From: UBA9676 sp963837105
Lineage (GTDB): Bacteria; Actinomycetota; Actinomycetes; Streptosporangiales; Streptosporangiaceae
DNA length: 64,000 nucleotides
Direction: 5' to 3'
Assembly (NCBI GenBank): GCA_963837105.1
Contig: CAWIMG010000034.1
Location: forward strand, 124,001-188,000
Shown here: one piece after another, positions 61,832 through 64,000 of the stretch
How positions within the stretch are numbered: position 1 is the stretch's first letter
Layout: the number at the start of each line of letters is the position of its first letter
Made by a program: the position numbers and the translations under genes
The notes under the pieces: generated by a model
What the model was told of the DNA's origin: nothing
Database searches by the model: none
Seen by the model: the letters and a program-made list of their open reading frames with translations, nothing else

Positions 61832-64000
61832 GCGGTGGAAGCCCCTGCGTGCCGGCCTGGTCAACCTGTTCTATTACGACGCCGAGGAGTTCTGGTTCCA
61901 CGACGGCCGGCTGCTGCTGCGCGGCAACAACGGAACCGGCAAGTCCAAGGTGCTCGCGCTGACGCTGCCGTTCCTCCTCGACGGAGAACTCGCACCGCAC
62001 CGGGTGGAGCCGGACGGCGACCGGCAGAAGAAGATGGAATGGAACCTGCTGCTGGGCGGCAAGCATCCCCACCCCGAGCGCCTGGGGTACACGTGGCTGG
62101 AGTTCGGCCGGCGCGGCGCCGACGGCGGCGCCGAGTTCCGCACGATCGGCTGCGGGCTGAAGGCAGTCGCTGGCCGGGGCATCGCCCGCCATTGGTTTTT
62201 CGTCACCACGCAGCGGGTCGGCGTCGACCTGGAGCTGCTGCCAGCCAGCCGGGTCCCGCTGACCAGGGAGAAACTGCGCGAGGAGATCGACGGGCAGGGG
62301 ATGGTGTACGACCGGGCCGCCGACTACCGGCGGGCGGTCAACGAAGCCCTGTTCGGGCTCGGAGAACATCGTTACGAGGCGCTGATCAACCTGCTGATCC
62401 AGCTCCGGCAGCCGCAGCTTTCCAAGAAGCCCGATGAGAAGCTGCTGTCCCGCGCACTCACTGAGGCGCTGCCCCCACTCAGCCCCGGCCTGGTAACCAC
62501 GGTCGCCGAGGCATTCCGCGGGCTGGATGAAGAACGCGACGCGCTGCGGGCCCTGGAGGAGGCCCGCGGTGCCGCGAACGACTTCCTCCGCCATTACAGC
62601 AGGTACGCGATGATCGCGGCCAAGCGCAAGGCCGCGGGACCGCGGCAGGCGCAGGGCCGGTACGAGCAGCTCGGCAGGGAACTCGCCGCTGCGGAGGAAG
62701 CGTTCAGCGCGGCGGACTCGCAACTGCGGTCCTCACGCCGCGAACTGGAGGAACTCGAGCAGCAGCGGACCCAGCTCGAGGCGCGGCGCGAGGCGCTGCA
62801 GCAGGACCCCGCAATGCGGGACGCCGAACGGCTGGAGCAGATGCGCGACGAGGCACGACGCCGGGACGAGACGGCGCGCATCAGGGAGCAGGACCGTGAC
62901 CGGCTGGCCGCCGAGGTGCAGAGACGTTCCGTGCGGGCCGACGAGGCCGCCGGGCGGGCCGAAGCGGCGCGGGACGCGCTGGACGCCGCGCAGCGCCGAG
63001 CCGGGGAGGCGGCGGCCACGGCCCGCTGCTTGCCGGGTCACCGTTCGGCGGCCGACGGCTGGGAACAGGACCCATCACGTGCCCGGCGGGATACGCAGGC
63101 CATTGCCGACCGGCAGGCGCAGGCCGTCGGGCAACTGGAGCGGCTGCTCGCCGAAACCGGGGAACGGCGCAGGGCGCTGGAGATCGCACGCGCCGAGGAG
63201 GACCGGCTCACCGCTGAGATACAGGCCGCTTCTGGACGACTCTCTGCCGCCGAGCAGGAAGCCGCCGAACGAGCACGCGAACTCGTCGGCGCCTACCGGT
63301 CCTACCTCGCCGGGCTGACCGAGCTCAGGGTCGCCGACCCGGACGAACTGATCGCCGCCCTGGAAGGGTGGGCCTCGACCGGAGACGGCGCCAACCCGGC
63401 GGTCTCCGCCGTCGATGACGCGGCACGTGCGGCGGGTACCGAACTCGGCCGCCTGGAGGCGGGCCTGTCGGCTCGCCGCTCAGCTCACGCCGACCGCGCC
63501 GGCGAACTTGACGGGGAGATCCGGCGGCTGCGGGACGGCGGCCACGAAACCCCGCCGGTTCCGCACACGCGGGCGCCCGGCGTCCGGGACGCCCGCCCGG
63601 GCGCGCCGTTGTGGAAGGTGACCGACTTCGCGGCGGACGTGCCGGACGCGCATCGCGCAGGGCTTGAGGCCGCACTGGAAGCGGCCGGGATACTCGACGC
63701 GTGGGTCACGCCCGACGGGAACCTCGTCGACGGCGACGTGACCGTGGTGTCCGGGCTCGCCCCCGTGCCGGGCCCGTCGTGCGCGAGTGTGCTGGTCCCG
63801 GCGGTCGACTCCGGTGATCCGGGGGCGGGGACGCTCTCCGATGAGAAGGTCCGCGCCGTCCTGTCGGCCATCGGGCTCGATGGCACGGGCGTGACGTGGG
63901 TCCGCACCGACGGCCGCTGGGCCAACGGCGTGCTGGGCGGCGCTTGGCGGAAGGACAGCGCCGGCCACATCGGCGAGGGCGCGCGTGAGGCCGCTCGGCG
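61809..64000 (+). CDS. jetC: Wadjet type II JetC (SMC/SbcC-like ATPase, TIGR02680), truncated by window end
   Basis: An open frame from the ATG at 61809 to the window end, 730 codons so far; the family is usually about 1300-1400 residues. The N-terminal ATPase lobe has FYYDAEEFWFHDGRLLLRGN followed by NGTGKSKVLAL, i.e. Walker A GNNGTGKS at about residue 44. A LINLLIQLRQPQLSKKPDEK segment precedes a long Ala/Glu/Arg-rich coiled coil (about 240-560: YEQLGRELAAAEEAFSAADS, ELEELEQQRTQLEARREALQ). After 560 the frame enters the hinge-like globular part (LWKVTDFAADVPDAHRAGLE). Walker B and signature must lie beyond the window, as must jetD. Confidence 0.9.
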   Translation, partial: MLPAPSSERWKPLRAGLVNLFYYDAEEFWFHDGRLLLRGNNGTGKSKVLALTLPFLLDGELAPHRVEPDGDRQKKMEWNLLLGGKHPHPERLGYTWLEFGRRGADGGAEFRTIGCGLKAVAGRGIARHWFFVTTQRVGVDLELLPASRVPLTREKLREEIDGQGMVYDRAADYRRAVNEALFGLGEHRYEALINLLIQLRQPQLSKKPDEKLLSRALTEALPPLSPGLVTTVAEAFRGLDEERDALRALEEARGAANDFLRHYSRYAMIAAKRKAAGPRQAQGRYEQLGRELAAAEEAFSAADSQLRSSRRELEELEQQRTQLEARREALQQDPAMRDAERLEQMRDEARRRDETARIREQDRDRLAAEVQRRSVRADEAAGRAEAARDALDAAQRRAGEAAATARCLPGHRSAADGWEQDPSRARRDTQAIADRQAQAVGQLERLLAETGERRRALEIARAEEDRLTAEIQAASGRLSAAEQEAAERARELVGAYRSYLAGLTELRVADPDELIAALEGWASTGDGANPAVSAVDDAARAAGTELGRLEAGLSARRSAHADRAGELDGEIRRLRDGGHETPPVPHTRAPGVRDARPGAPLWKVTDFAADVPDAHRAGLEAALEAAGILDAWVTPDGNLVDGDVTVVSGLAPVPGPSCASVLVPAVDSGDPGAGTLSDEKVRAVLSAIGLDGTGVTWVRTDGRWANGVLGGAWRKDSAGHIGEGAREAAR

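Overview
The window is very GC-rich, with actinobacterial codon use, frequent GTG starts and many 4-bp ATGA/GTGA gene overlaps. Gene families such as Wadjet type II, IclR- and TetR-controlled loci and an RxxR-type integrase point to an actinomycete (Actinomycetota), probably filamentous. Species cannot be named from sequence alone. Nearly everything here is accessory DNA.

The organising feature is a 45-nt sequence identical to the 3' half of a tRNA-Thr(GGU): anticodon loop, T-arm, acceptor strand and CCA. It occurs four times in the same orientation, at 8720-8764, 32425-32469, 52869-52912 and 58465-58509. None of the copies has a 5' tRNA half. I read them as attachment-site (att) copies left by successive integrations at one tRNA gene, whose intact copy would lie outside the window, most simply to the left. 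Short helically phased direct repeats, which look like integrase arm sites, lie about 36-54 bp to the right of each att copy. Related repeats lie about 130-230 bp to the left of copies 2, 3 and 4. A tyrosine integrase (57063-58304) sits next to copy 4.

Layout. (0) 1-8719: insertion-sequence graveyard (broken IS256, intact IS630, an IS701/IS4-like transposase), gene remnants, and a DHA2 drug exporter divergent from a TetR regulator. (I) 8764-32424: a toxin-antitoxin pair and an aromatic catabolic island. It has a Rieske dioxygenase (two alpha genes and one beta), a dihydrodiol-type SDR, an extradiol dioxygenase, an alpha/beta hydrolase, a vinylpyruvate hydratase, a 4-oxalocrotonate decarboxylase, aldolase and acylating acetaldehyde dehydrogenase, an ACMSD-like amidohydrolase, a Rid protein, an IclR regulator and a complete Liv-type ABC importer. 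No ferredoxin or reductase is present. (II) 32470-52868: a probable conflict or signalling island. It has a ClpC-like AAA+ unfoldase with YbjN-like partners; a NUDIX hydrolase translationally coupled to a RelA/SpoT-TPR-SLOG-RyR fusion; a DUF4062-NACHT ATPase with a propeller-like C-terminus coupled to a zinc-ribbon protein; an IS481 copy; a second DUF4062-NACHT ATPase with TPRs; and a divergent HEAT-repeat protein. (III) 52913-58464: integrase, TOTE-type primase-helicase and a RelE/HigB-HigA-like pair whose toxin frame is broken so that it reads into the antitoxin. (IV) 58510 to the end: an NTF2-fold remnant, then Wadjet type II jetA, jetB and the start of jetC, which runs off the window.

The most novel locus is the NUDIX / RelA-SpoT-SLOG-RyR pair and its STAND-ATPase neighbours. 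The most informative structural feature is the tandem tRNA-Thr att array with paired arm-site repeats.
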